This document shows positions 34,026 through 45,217 of a stretch of DNA of 64,000 bases, one piece after another (position 1 is the first letter of the stretch; each line of letters opens with the position of its first letter). The translations under genes and the position numbers were made by a program. The DNA lies in contig JAJOZX010003208.1 in assembly GCA_023014485.1 (NCBI GenBank), positions 141,001 through 205,000 on the forward strand, in the 5' to 3' direction. This DNA comes from Bathynomus jamesi. Its lineage: Eukaryota; Arthropoda; Malacostraca; Isopoda; Cirolanidae. The notes beneath the pieces are model-generated. The model ran no database searches and had not been told where the DNA came from. It worked only from the letters and a program-made list of their open reading frames with translations.

Positions 34026-34635
34026 ATATAAGGTGCGGTTAAAGGTTCCTACAACGGTTGAAAGAAAATGGTAGTCCGACCTTTGTAATGCTACAAAAGG
34101 ACGCCTAGAGATCCTATCCTAACAACTGACTGGATTGCATAATTCAAACATTGTCCTTATATCAAATTTTTTCGAGATAGCAGCGCCATGCAAAAATAAG
34201 TGCAAGTGTACAAACTGAACTTCTATTAGCATTTCTATTGTTAAAAAAAGGCTGCGAGGAAATGCTACAATTAGAAAATCTAGTAAAACTTCCCATCATC
34301 ATCTACAAATAAGAATAGGCCTACTTTAATTTAATTACTTGCCACTACCCATTTATTAAACCCAGCACAAACGACAACATAATCCGCAAATATATGGCTG
34401 TGATGTTTGCTTGATTTACGGGATTTACTAGTGGTATACCTAATACTGCAATGTATTCTTTTTCTGAATAAAGACTGTTTGTTTGTTTGTAGAAAAGAAC
34501 TTCAATCTGTGAGGGAACGCTAAAACTGACGTGATGAGCAGAACAGGTACTGTTGAACGATAAAACTGAATTCGAACTCTCTTGAAATCTGAGACAGCTT
34601 CGTGACGAGACGCGGCAAGGAGAATTATATATACA
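34026..34635. other. Unassigned
   Basis: Short ORFs on both strands have no recognised motif. Confidence 0.45.
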
Positions 34636-34639
34636 TCCA

Positions 34640-35145
34640 ACTGTGTCAAGCAAGACTGTCAAACATGGCGGTGGATCTTAAAACTCATAATGGTATGGGG
34701 TTTGCTTTAGTGTAACTAGAGTTGGAGATGTGGTAAAATTTGAGGGAATTACTACTACTACTACTACTACAGTAATGGTACTTAGATACATCCTTCATTG
34801 CCTAATGGAGGTCGTCTCACAGGAAGATTTCTATTCGAGCAAGAAAACGACACAAAACGCATTGCAACGACAAATAAAGATTATTTGGGCAGATAAGAAT
34901 GAACTTGGAGGGTCAGGTACTAAATTTTCTACCAAAGCCCAGTAAGACTGAACATTCAAGAAAAAACGAAAAGGCGCAGTTTCCAAGGATATGACAAAGA
35001 GTTTAGAACATTTCTGGAGCAATGTTCGGGTAAAATGGCACGCAATTCTCAGTGAGCGCTCGAAGGCTCTAGTCGACGCCTGCAGGGTGGCAAGGCACCC
35101 TCGCATGCTCGTGATGATAAACACACATCTGTGATAAACAAAATA
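34640..35145 (+). pseudogene. Tc1-like transposase remnant
   Basis: Read in shifting frames, this gives TVKHGGGS.., EQDNDTKRIATTNKDYLG (second Asp region) and, after stops, SKALVDACRVARHPRMLVMI, matching the order of a Tc1-like C-terminal half. An (ACT)n expansion at 34740-34770 lies inside the former reading frame. The terminal repeats were not found. Confidence 0.5.
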
Positions 35146-35299
35146 TTCTGAATGCGCAGTTAATTAAAATTACTGTGGTAATCATATGTTACTTGTAAGT
35201 TTGCGAGAGAATAGGGAATGCAGGCAATAAAATCTTACCATCATTTTTTCAACTATTCTCGCTTTCTGACTCGTACTTTGATGTATCAATGAACTCAAA

Positions 35300-35304
35300 C
35301 TGTG

Positions 35305-35352
<48 letters not shown>
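35300..35352. repeat. (GT)n microsatellite
   Basis: GT array with one TTTG interruption. Confidence 0.95.
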
Positions 35353-35353
<1 letters not shown>

Positions 35354-35827
35354 GAAATATATACACATACTTTTAATATTTTATTAACACACGTTAATAA
35401 GATACCGTACGTACAGTAGTTCTAAATTTCAATGATAAGATAGGTATAATAGTCCTAAATTTCAATGTTAATTAAATTTCAATGGAGTATAAAAGCCTTC
35501 TCTTCGAATCAGGCACGTTTACACATTTTTAAAATTCATTCCAGTTTTTAGAATCTTTTATACAAAAATTCTCTAAATAGAATTCATCTGCAAATACCAA
35601 AAATAAAGTTTGGCTAATTTAAATAATTTAAATTAGTTGTTCTATTTAAAACAATTAATTTTTAAATAATTATATAGCATTAATTTTGTAACAAAAATCT
35701 ATAGTAACTCATTATGAATACTCATTTCCTTATCTATATTCGACATACATTTCACAAGTCAGCTTAGCTTAGCTTATCTTATCTTATATATATATAATAT
35801 TATATATATATATATATATAATATATA
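35353..35827. other. AT-rich stretch ending in (TA)n
   Basis: AT-rich with AGCTTAGCTTATCTTATCTT-type short repeats, then a TA array (35785-35827) abutting the element at 35828. Confidence 0.6.
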
Positions 35828-35970
35828 CAGGGTGGGCGGTAAGTTTCCATACATAGGAAAAATAAACATTTTTTTATGGACAACCATTTTTATTTATATA
35901 ATATGCTCTACATGGTTGCCATTGTTTTGAAAACACATTTCAATACGTGTTCCCCACTGTTGATGAACAC

Positions 35971-36345
35971 TAGGGTGGCCCACTTTTCAATTTTTTTTTA
36001 AAAGTATAGGTTATCGTAGTTTTTCCCATTATTTGGCACTATACTAGCACATTGGTACCATTTTTACAAAAATTGATCAATATTTAGGGGTCTCGCATCG
36101 ACCTTGAAATTACGAGATTTTTTTTAAAAATGCGTACTTTTTAACTTTTTACTGAATCAAGATAAATCATTAAGTAGGGATGTTTTCTGAATCCTCTTGA
36201 TGAGAGAAGTCGTTTGGTGTGCCTTCCAATGTCATACGACTAACGGTTTAAAAGTTGTGCCTGTATACAGGTAATACCAATGTGCTAGTATAGTGCCAAA
36301 TAATGGGAAAAACCACGATCACCTATATACTTCTCAAAAAAATCA
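35971..36345. repeat. Left ~375-bp terminal inverted repeat
   Basis: Complementary to 38090-38464. It contains its own inverted sub-repeat: TTTTTCCCATTATTTGGCAC near 36020 is inverted near 36290, so each terminus is itself a foldback of ~370 bp with ~55-bp arms. Confidence 0.9.
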
Positions 36346-36448
36346 GCAAATAGCAGACAAATAAGGAAGAAAGAAACAATAACTTAATCACTTTTGCATT
36401 GTATTCACCACTATCACACGTCACTGGCTGCAACGTTGTCCCTCTGTG

Positions 36449-37919
36449 CTATGTCATCGTGGCGAGTGATGACTTCTTGAAGTCACCGAGCTCCAGAAGA
36501 TCCTGCAGCTGTGCCTCGTCCTTTGTGACCGTGTTCGCATAGTCTTGTATCAGTTGGACTCCTCTTTCAGCGACGTCATTGGTGACCTGGAGATTAGAGA
36601 TCACATCCTTCAGACGACAAAAGTCCTCGTTCTCGTCCCACTTATCAGTTGGCAGGGTGAGCCACGAAGACCCATACATCTTCAGACCTGCAAATAAGAA
36701 CCAGGACGACTCGTCGATCAGGTCGGGGAGTAGCGTCATCTCGTCGACTGAGACGTTCTCGTATGTGAAGTCTTTGGGTACAGGGAGGTGGGACAGCTTC
36801 TCTGCCATCTGTTGCTTCACAGTGCCATCCACCTTGTTGCTGCATAGAGCGAAGATGACGGTCTGAGGCCTCAGATACCAGAAGTGCCGCCTCATCACTG
36901 CCAGTGACGCTTCTGCCACCTCGCGGTCCACTGCCCTATACCTCAAAACACGCTGGTATAGTACCAGGTCATTCAACGGCGCATCAGCTGCTACAGGGGC
37001 CGCCAACCAAGCTGGTACGTACAGAAGAGCGATGAACACCACGATCCTGTGCAGTTTGTCGACCAGCTCGGCGTCGAGCTCCAGCTGCCTACTGAACATC
37101 AGCAGTTTTGTGTAGTAGATGACCTGAAACAGAATAGGCACCATTGTAAGTAAGACAGGTTTATTGTTACCAATTACTTTGTTTGCGTTATAATGAAATG
37201 TTTATCTTTGAATAACATTTAAACTTATCTCTAGATTATTTTTGTTTGAAAATACTAACTTTAGCCATCCATCTTGCGTGGTGGTAGGCTCCTGGGCGCA
37301 TGAGGTGAATGCCACGGCGTGGTTGTGTCCCGAGTACCAGGAGCGTGATCTCTGCCACTTCCCGGTAATCGTCTCTGACGAAACCAGAAGCTGTGCTCAG
37401 GAAGCTGACTGCCGCGTCCCGGAGTTCTATTAGCCACGTACTCTCCGCCAGATTCTCAATGTCTTCTTTCTTGTCCTTGTCGGACAGCAGTCGATTCTTC
37501 TTTATATCTTCGACAGCGTCAGATGCTCCGATATCCCACAGCTTGTCCACACTGTCCGAAAACTTCTGCCGTTTAACTCCGGCGTCAGTTTCTCGTTTTC
37601 TGCTCTTTTGGAGTAAGTGCCACTCTTTCCACAATGCCTCTAGCTTCCGTTCGCAGTTGAGCTTTGTGATTGTTTTAATGCGGGCCATGTTCCAAAACTT
37701 TAAGACGTTGTTTACGGTTTCTTTGAATGCGTCTTTCCTGTTAGCAGTGTACTGGATAACACTGAAGAAGTATTGCAAAACCTGCCGTGTTGTTGGCAAT
37801 TTGCTACCACTGATGGAGGACGACGGTTGGCCAACTAAAAAAATTTCCGAGGCCAATCTTAGAGAAGGTAGCGATGTTATTTTCGCCTTTCCTCTTGATG
37901 ACTCTATTTGTAGCTTCAA
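36449..37919 (-). CDS. Transposase-like protein of unnamed family, two exons, copy 2
   Basis: On the minus strand, exon 1 (37919-37260) ends in PGAYHHARWMAK. A 136-bp intron (37259-37124) has donor GTTAGT and acceptor CCTATTCTGTTTCAG. Exon 2 (37123-36449) continues VIYYTKLLMFSRQ and ends at TGA. The phase-0 join restores the ARWM-K-IY block, which supports the splice. Together it gives about 444 residues: an N-terminal KLPTTRQVL / FW..AR helical region, an RDDYREVAEI segment, then APLNDL, RHFWYL, and a C-terminal NDVAERGVQLIQDY block. No internal stops. Compared with copy 3, the HWDGK and FDTT segments are absent, so a ~200-residue core may be deleted and catalysis lost. I infer a role in end binding or as a derivative transposase. 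The start Met is uncertain; the open frame could begin at SKLPTT after another exon. Confidence 0.65.
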
Positions 37920-38089
37920 GAGTTCTTCCAGTTATGGTTGCCATCGATTTGTCCATGACAAAGGATGAGGAACTCAGACAGAATTTCAAAATGTTATGAT
38001 CTGCAAAAAAAGAAATAGGTTAGGTACCTGGCACAGGCATAGTGCATTTTCTAATTACCTATATACATTATACATTCCGCCCGGGTATG

Positions 38090-38464
38090 GTGACTCATTT
38101 TTTTGAAAAGTATAGGTGATCGTGGTTTTTCCCATTATTTGGCACTATACTAGCACATTGGTATTACCTGTATACAGGCACACCCTTTAAACCGTTAGTC
38201 GTATGACATTGGCAGGCACACCAAACGACTTCTCTCATTAAGAGGATTCAGAAAACATCCCTACTTAATGATTTATCTTGATTCCGTAAAAAGTTAAAAA
38301 GTATGCATTTAAAAAAAAAACATAATTTCAAGGTCGATGCGAGACCCCTAAATATTGATCAATTTTTGTAAAAATGGTACCAATGTGCTAGTATAGTGCC
38401 AAATAATGGGAAAAACCACGATCACCTATGCTTTTAAAAAAAAATTGAAAAGTGGGCCACCCTA
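38090..38464. repeat. Right ~375-bp terminal inverted repeat
   Basis: Inverted copy of 35971-36345. The gene's promoter, on the minus strand, probably lies between 37990 and this repeat. Confidence 0.9.
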
Positions 38465-38690
38465 ATGAACACGCATTAGCACAGTTGACGTTATGCTTGT
38501 AATGGCGTTGGTGATACGTTCCTTTAGATGATTTATGTCTCGTATCTTTTCCTGATACACCATGGCCTTCAAGTGCCCCCAAAGATAGAAATCAAGGGGG
38601 GTGAGATCTGGGGATCTGGGAGGCCACTCCACAGGACCACGCCGACCAATCCAAGCATCCGGAAACTGCTGATCCAAATATCGACGCACG
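38462..38690 (-). pseudogene. Mariner-like transposase C-terminal remnant
   Basis: Encodes WPPRSPDLTPLDFYLWGHLK (third catalytic acid) and LKERITNAITSI, closely resembling the better copy at 45337-45936. The first two catalytic acids are gone. It belongs to the host element at 35828-38742, and its reading is cut where the 2.5-kb element inserted. Confidence 0.85.
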
Positions 38691-38755
38691 TGAAGACCAT
38701 AATTTAAATTTTCCTATGTATGGAAACTTACGGCCCACCCTGTATAACGCATTTC

Positions 38756-38965
38756 GGTGGTGTAGTGGTTAGCATCACTGACTGAATTCACCGAGTTTGA
38801 CTCTCAGCGAGGTCAGGCAGCGCCCACTTTCCCAGCTGTTTATCCTTTCCTACAAAAACAATTGGTTGGTTGATATATGGGTACCCTGTAGGTCTAAGGT
38901 GGGACAATAAGCTTAACCTTCGTCAGAATAAACAATTCGGGTGGAAGCCAAACTAAGCTCACTCG
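38756..38965 (+). repeat. tRNA-derived SINE
   Basis: The head has an A-box-like TAGTGGTTAGCATC (38763-38776) and a B-box-like GAGTTTGACTCTC (38793-38805) at tRNA spacing. It is followed by a body with CCCAGCTGTTTATCCTTTCC shared with the fragments at 20854 and 26735, and the sequence then runs into (TA)n. The acceptor stem does not pair, so it is not a working tRNA. Pol III transcription and LINE-borrowed reverse transcription are the usual mode of spread. Confidence 0.7.
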
Positions 38966-38970
<5 letters not shown>

Positions 38971-39052
<82 letters not shown>

Positions 39053-39104
39053 TTAAGCCTAAAAGATAATTCGTGAAGCATCGTTTGTATAATTCATAAT
39101 TCTG

Positions 39105-39151
<47 letters not shown>

Positions 39152-39156
39152 TATAA
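38971..39156. repeat. Two (TA)n arrays
   Basis: TA arrays at about 38971-39050 and 39108-39156, separated by 57 bp. Confidence 0.95.
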
Positions 39157-41978
39157 AGTGCAAAAGGACTAATCGTAGTATCTCAAGAGTTTAAGAGTTA
39201 GCTAGCGGGTATTTCAAAGTTTAAACCATATAAGGAAGAGAGACGACAGAGTAAAATCCCAAGTCCGGTTTACAAATTACAAACACGTCATTTCTAATTG
39301 CTTCGCCATGAATGCATTAACTTCTTCTCTTCGTCCTGAATCAAAAAAGAGAGTCGAGAAGAACTTCATGGTCAATCAGTGTTTGGCCCGAATTATACTG
39401 TTCCTTTTTTTCTACTGAATACTGATCGTGCTTACATTAAAGACTACACGACTTACTTACAATGTACATTCTTAATGACAGTCTATATGGAACTTTTTAT
39501 TTTTTACACTTACAAAGTAAAGAAACTGAAATGCGCATCGGCAACCCTTTTCTTATGGAGAATAAATATTTTTTCAACATTGCGAGATGACACGCATTAT
39601 TACTTTATGAATTGCCGCATGAACTTTTTTTTCCAGTCGGGAGTAATGGGAAAAAATTGCATTAAAGTGTGCAGAGAGAACGCAAAGCCGCAACAAGAAC
39701 AATCAACGATCTTCAGTCAACCTTAAGGGAAAAAACTGCTTGAGGCAACTGCCATGTCCAGAACTGACTTCTCTTTCACAAATGCAAGATTTAATCTTAT
39801 CAACGAGTTGATCGTGTCTCCAATGAATAATATCTATTCCATCACCGTTCTATTCTACTTAAAACACGTACGCTGGAATAGATATCTTATGAAACAATAA
39901 TTATTTGCGTGAAATTTGTTTACATAGTCCTCAAGCACAATGTTAACACGAAAAAACAAAGGCTCCACATCTCGGACGAAAACGAGCGTCGTATGTGCCA
40001 TTCTGATTTGGTGTCTGGCGCCGAATGGAATAATAGAAAATTTAAATAAACATTACGAGATACGAACCCTTTTCCACTCGAAATAATTCATCCATCCTAA
40101 GACAATAAAATAAATAAAGGGCCGCGAGACATCCAATGATGGTCAAATTGTCGGGAGTCCCGAGGCAGCTACATTCCTTTCAAGGACAGAGGGGGGAGGG
40201 AACCGGAGACTCGGTCGGGGTCGAGGGATGGCGTCTAACTATGAGACAACGACTGAGGTCGAAGATAGTGGCGTACAGATCGCTCGATAAGGAAGCGAAG
40301 AAGGAAAGAAGCGGAACCCGAAATGCGTAACGAGGGTACGATTAACTTAATAAAGAAGGAATAAGTCGATAACAGCGACGAAAAGGAAATGAGAGAACGG
40401 CGCGACGATGATGATGGAAAAAAAAAAAAAAAAAAAAAAAAAAGGAAAGAAGAGCGAGTAGGCTCACCGCTTAATCGAAACTAAAAGAGGATTTAAATTT
40501 CGCAAACATCTCCTCAATGGAAATTAAAGGCGTCTCAACCTTATTCGATTCAGTGTTAGTTATATGCAAATGATGATCACGATTCTTGAAGGAATAAATT
40601 AAAGGAATATTTATAATTCTTTCAAACTACAATCCAAAATACTCGTTTTGTTTGTCTGTCTTCCGGGGAAAGAATGACTCATTTTCGTATTACCACAATC
40701 TTTTATTATTAACCAACAGCTAAATGAATAGTATTATAATGACCATAAAACTTTAAACTTTAAACATTTCGAGATGCAAAACGAAGATAAATATACAATT
40801 AGGAATGCGACCTACTTAACTTAATAGTCTAAGTTTAAACTCTCCATTGCAAAACATTAACATCTCTCACAATAGAAACTTAATCCCGTAAGTGACATTC
40901 TACGCCACGATGAATCAGAACATTGAATGAGACCCTTAAATTATAATAGGAGAAAAATAAAACTCTGTCTTAAAAAGATAATTGCTTAACTAATAGTGAA
41001 CCAAATGCATTAATTTTGAGATCGTAATTCAGGCTAAATAAAGCCTTCCCTTCCCATCCTTATTACAGGGACTGACTGACCTTTTACTCTCTATGGGAGG
41101 CGACTGTACTCTATATGCGGTTCCAGTCTTCATTTGACGCTCGAGCAACATTAAACAAAATGATACTTTAGGATTATAATTCTAATGTTCTCGTGGTCCA
41201 CTTTAAATAACTAAATAGGTAATTAATGTAATTGTAATGTCTGTCCTGCATAATTATCAATTATTACGCGAAGTGTACTCCATAAAGATATTAGCAACAC
41301 GGTATAAATGAAATTATGGACCTATACATACAATAATAATTTTATAGGCTAACCAGGCGTAATGATTTCATATTTAATAAAACGTTTATGTATTTATGTA
41401 CGGTACAGTACGTGTGTCTAAATAGCTCATACATATACAAAATAAATTGAGCGTATTATGAGACCTTAGTAATGCGTTAAGAAATACACGAAAGGCACTT
41501 GATCATTATAAGTTCATTTTTATGGTGTTATATTTCAGCGAACCCAGCGGACAGTCATCATCAAATCAAGAATGAAACTCAAAACAAAAATTACCATGTA
41601 ACTAATTAAAACAACTAAACACCCAGAGAAGAGAAGGGAGAAAAAAAAACCAACTGTGTAACAGACCAAATTATACCCTGGTTATAAACTGGCCTAGGCC
41701 AGATACCACCCCAGGGGTTAATTTGGCCTAGGCTATTTAACACTCCCCCAGGCCAGAATACACCCTCTTTGGTGTCAGCTACTGAAAGTTTATTTGAAAG
41801 GTACTTATACTTACTAATATTATACAAATTTTGGTTTAAAAAAAAGATAGGGAGACATTCGTTTGGGAATAGAGTGGTGATGAGTGAAACAAGCTTCCAA
41901 ATAACAGTTAGTGTCAATACTTTAGAAAGTTTCAAATTATTTTATATATTTTATGTATCATAGTCACCACTATTCTTA
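39157..41978. other. Longest unique-looking stretch; no genes recognised
   Basis: Contains a poly-A run (40420-40443), small ORFs without motifs (39379-39726, 40136-40330) and a palindromic CTGGCCTAGGCCAG near 41686. No TE ends seen. It could hold noncoding host sequence or decayed repeats. Confidence 0.5.
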
Positions 41979-42258
41979 GTCATAACTTCATAAGTTATCA
42001 ATACTGTAAACATTTAATCCTGGTTAGGTTAACTGAATGCCCAGTTAGATTAATTGAATGTCTGGTTAGGTCAAATGTATACCTTTGACGACTGATTAGG
42101 TTAAGTTGTGATATTTTCCTTAGTCCTGAAGCCATTTCGACCAAAGAAAATATCACGACTTAACCTCACCAATTGTCGAGGGTGTACATTTGACCTAACT
42201 AGACATTCAATTAACCTAACTGTGATGAAATGTTTACAGCCTGTTGATAACTTATGAC
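41979..42258. repeat. 280-bp foldback, TAACC-rich family
   Basis: Arms fold around about 42135: GTCATAACTTCATAAGTTAT at 41979 matches, inverted, GATAACTTATGAC at 42258. The arms share TTAGGTTAAGTTGTGATATT and GTCAAATGTATACC-type blocks with the foldbacks at 4178, 62687 and 63448. Noncoding. Confidence 0.8.
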
Positions 42259-43017
42259 CAGTGTTGTAATGGAGGGGGGGGGGGGGGATACGTGGCCATA
42301 CGACGTATCTCCACCTTAAAATTTCAGCATGCCGGATAATTAAGAGTAGAACCCTGGCCACACGCAGGTATACCCGTGTATGAGAGAATGTCACTAATTT
42401 GTAAATTTTGATAGTACAGGTAAATACAGATTTATTAGTTTCGTGAATTTTGTATGAACAGACATTGCTTTAGACCTGTGCGAAATACAAGCTCTATAAT
42501 TTGTAAACCTTGGTAATAAAGATTTTAGATTAACAAAAATTTTTATGAAAGGCATAAAATCCCCTCCCCTTCCCTCGCTGACCCATAATTACATAATTCC
42601 CATGTTTGACTTAATCACTGCATGCCATGACCAAGAACGGAGATCATGATCAAATGCTTAACATCTAAATTTAACATACGACGATGCGGAGGTTATATTT
42701 AGTGGAGGTTAATGCGAAGCAGATGTGCGACCATTCGGAGTGCGACCAAATGAGAATTGTATATTATACTGTAACAAATACTGTGCGTGTGGTAGTGCGC
42801 GAGATAAGGGGTCCAGTCAGTGGCGGCTGCACCACCCACCTACCACAGGGGTATACTGAGTTAACCATGAAATTGGGCTATCTGTGATCATAGACCGACT
42901 CTCAATCACAGCCGAGTAATATATAGGGTGTTTCATATTTCTGGAGACAGAAATATGTCGGAAGTAACAACTTTATAACAATGTTTTATTTTCAACATAC
43001 TATTACAGGTGTTAAAA
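42259..43017. other. Unassigned, with a poly-G run
   Basis: Poly-G near 42273-42288. A hAT-end-like CAGTGGCGGCTGCACC occurs near 42818, but no partner end was found. The ORF 42684-42887 is unrecognised. Confidence 0.45.
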
Positions 43018-43212
43018 TTGTTCACCCTCAACTTCAAGACATTTCATTACTCGTAAATGGCAAGCTCTCTGAACACTTCTGATTAATTTGCTGCAATTCC
43101 AGATAAGACTGGAATTTCAGCGAATTTCTGCCGAAACAATCAGAAGTGGTCAGAAAGCTTGCCAGTTACAAGTAATAAAATGTCTTGAAGTTCAGAGTGA
43201 ACAATTTGAATC
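43018..43212. repeat. Foldback element (~195 bp)
   Basis: TTGTTCACCCTCAACTTCAAG at the left is inverted at the right as CTTGAAGTTCAGAGTGAACA. The arms continue through ACATTT(C)ATTACT and AAGCT(C/T)TCTGA blocks. Upstream GGGTGTTTCATATTTCTGG may mark a mariner-type end, but no partner was seen. Confidence 0.7.
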
Positions 43213-43289
43213 AATTAGAATTAAAAACAAAAGCCATTCCAACCAAAAGCTCACTTAGGTACCAGAGATGTTTAACGAAGACTGGCTGC

Positions 43290-44841
43290 TCCGATTGTTG
43301 GATCTGTGTACAAATGAGTCTTGTAGGAGACGCACGTCATTCGTTGCAGCTTAAGCAGGGGTGGGGGGCACTGAATGCATGCTTTAACGTACAGCTTGCA
43401 AATGAACACGTAGGTGTCCCCACATTTCGTCCTGGGAGGAAGGCACGAGAGACCTCAATGTGGAAGGGCTGTGGAATTGATGGAACTGCTCTGGAAACAT
43501 ATTTTCGGCGAGTTCGAAGCCTTTGGCATCCAGCGTGCGCGATGAACTGCTCCTGGCGTCCGAAACCGGTGACCGTGAGGAAGTACACCACCGAGAAAGA
43601 TGATAACTAGTTCCAGGAACTCCTTGTAATCATCCCTCGGCAACTGTTCTTGAAGGGCACTCGTTGCGAACTGTATGATCTCTTTTCAGTTCATGATTAT
43701 ATTCGCGGTGACCTCATTGTCCGTTCCCGTCTTAAAGTTATCTTGAATATTTGGTCAGTAGTCACGGAAGCTATCGAAGATCGCGATGTTGGGGCTTCTG
43801 GACACATCTTGCAAAGCCGTAATAAAGACATTCTGAAGTATTAACTCATGAATATGGTATCCACAGGCGATGTGAAGCACGTCCTTGTTCAACCAGAGTA
43901 CATGCACCACCGCGCAGACTTGTAGCTGCAACAGTGGTATCGAAACAAAGCCCCTTCACTCGTCAACTGTTTCCAGAAGCTTGTGTGTCGTTCCTTCTGC
44001 TTTGGAGTTCGATAGCTTGGGGACGTCGAGCATTTTTTGGCTGTTTTCTCCGGACACCAGAATAGGGAGACGATCTACCTGCATGCGGACAGTGATGTCT
44101 GACATTTTCCCGTCCCAGTGCAAGAGAAGGGGAGCGTTATGGGAGAAAGAACGCTGGATCTCCTCCGCAAGAGTTCGTCGGTGTCTGATCCCCTGAGTCC
44201 TTATGGCGCTTCGGCATCAACTCTCATCTGGTGCACGACACGGACTATGATATGTGCTGCCTTTCTGTCGCTAGTCCGGGTCCGGTCTGGGGCAGACGCC
44301 ACATGCAAAGAAATGGCAACTTTGCCTTTCCTTCGTTGAACAGCTGAACAGTCTCCTCGCCTTCTTCCGTCTCCTTTTCTATCCTCTCGTCTAGCAGCCT
44401 CGCTTTCAGCTCGGGCCGCTTGCCGTTCCACTCTCCTTGCCAGCTGATTGTCCACTCCCACCATCCGTACTCGGCGCCGAGCCCCTGTTGCTCAATCATG
44501 AAGTATTTGTCCGCTTCAGTTTTTATTAGACTCAGCTTGTTAGTGAGCGACGTCGAAGAGGTTGGAGAGCTCCGTTGGAACTCCTCTCGTCGTTTGATGG
44601 CCGAGGCTAATTTCCGGCTGATGCTCCTCTTAAGTCCTTGCCACTCAGAGTGGAGTTTCCCAAGCTTCTTGATGATAACTCGCTCGTAAGACGTGGGAAT
44701 CCTTGCTTTTTCCCAAAAGTTCAGGATCTTGCGTTTCGTTATAGCAATGTTTTCCTCGAGCGATTTCTCCTCCTCAATGTGGTGGTCACCTTTTTTAGGG
44801 AACCTTGTTTCTCGAAAGTTCCAAGCTTCGTTGTCACACAA
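43290..44841 (-). pseudogene. Unnamed transposase-like family, copy 3 (most complete core)
   Basis: The minus strand opens MCDNEAWNFRETRFPKKGD, then FWEKARIPTS and KKLGKLHSEWQGLKR (N-terminal helical region, as in copies 1 and 2). After a frameshift comes LHWDGKMSDITVR with HWDGK at 44106-44120, VDRLPILVSG, VPKLSNSKAEGT, then FDTTVAATSLRGGACTLVEQ with FDTT near 43935-43945. LHIACGYHIHEL follows, then DDYKEFLELVIIFLGG and PGAVHRARWMPK (43528-43557), and finally YVFICKLYVKACIQCP. At least four frameshifts or stops break it, and the C-terminal AERG block is missing. It alone shows the putative acidic core. Confidence 0.65.
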
Positions 44842-44879
44842 GCCACAGTTTAGTTTTTGATCGTGTAATTAATGATGTC

Positions 44880-45200
44880 GCCATTATTTATAACCTGAAA
44901 AGTGAAAAGTAAAGAACGTCACGTCACGAAACACGAGAATCAACACACTTGTGCACTAGCAAAATGGCGTCGCTAAACCATAAGCTGATCGCTACTGCCA
45001 TCTGGTGGCTGAAACGTGTACTAACGTAACCGTTAAGCTAACCAGATATTCCTCAACAAGACCTAATAGGTAGTAAATTGTGAATGTTTAGTGCATTTGT
45101 GCAACCCCTAAATACAATCGGATCAAAAAAATTTGCCCACGATTTATTTAGGACGAAACTGAACAAAATGGCAGGGTCGACGATTTGAATTTCAAAGTCC
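44880..45200. other. Unassigned
   Basis: No recognised feature before the (TA)n run at 45202-45217. Confidence 0.5.
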
Positions 45201-45217
45201 ATATATATATATATATA

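Larger units (their letters stand above)
35971..38464 (-). mobile_element. Candidate new hAT-like transposon with long inverted repeats
   Basis: Both ends read inward TAGGGTGGCCCACTTTTCAA and remain complementary for about 375 bp. Flanks are identical 8-mers ATGAACAC (35963-35970 and 38465-38472), so the boundaries are firm. The body holds one two-exon gene on the minus strand. The 8-bp duplication and a TAGGG start fit the hAT YARNG rule, but the protein is not a textbook hAT transposase. Low decay of the ORF suggests a fairly recent insertion. It sits in an older mariner-like element. Other superfamilies with 8-bp duplications (P, Merlin, Zisupton) are not excluded. Confidence 0.9.
35828..38742 (-). 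mobile_element. Mariner-like element hosting a 2.5-kb insertion
   Basis: Ends CAGGGTGGGCGGTAAGTTTC (left) and, read inverted, CAGGGTGGGCCGTAAGTTTC (right), each abutting TA. Without the insertion (35971-38464) and one copy of its target duplication it is about 413 bp, so it was already an internal-deletion derivative. It keeps the end of a transposase on the minus strand. Confidence 0.85.

Noticed and set aside
38756..38825. tRNA gene candidate
   Set aside because: A- and B-box-like segments are present but the acceptor and anticodon stems do not pair; better explained as a SINE head.
41686..41699. CTGGCCTAGGCCAG palindrome as a regulatory site
   Set aside because: A short isolated palindrome without context or a second copy; too weak to call.
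42818..42833. hAT-like end CAGTGGCGGCTGCACC
   Set aside because: No inverted partner or 8-bp duplication was found within several kb.
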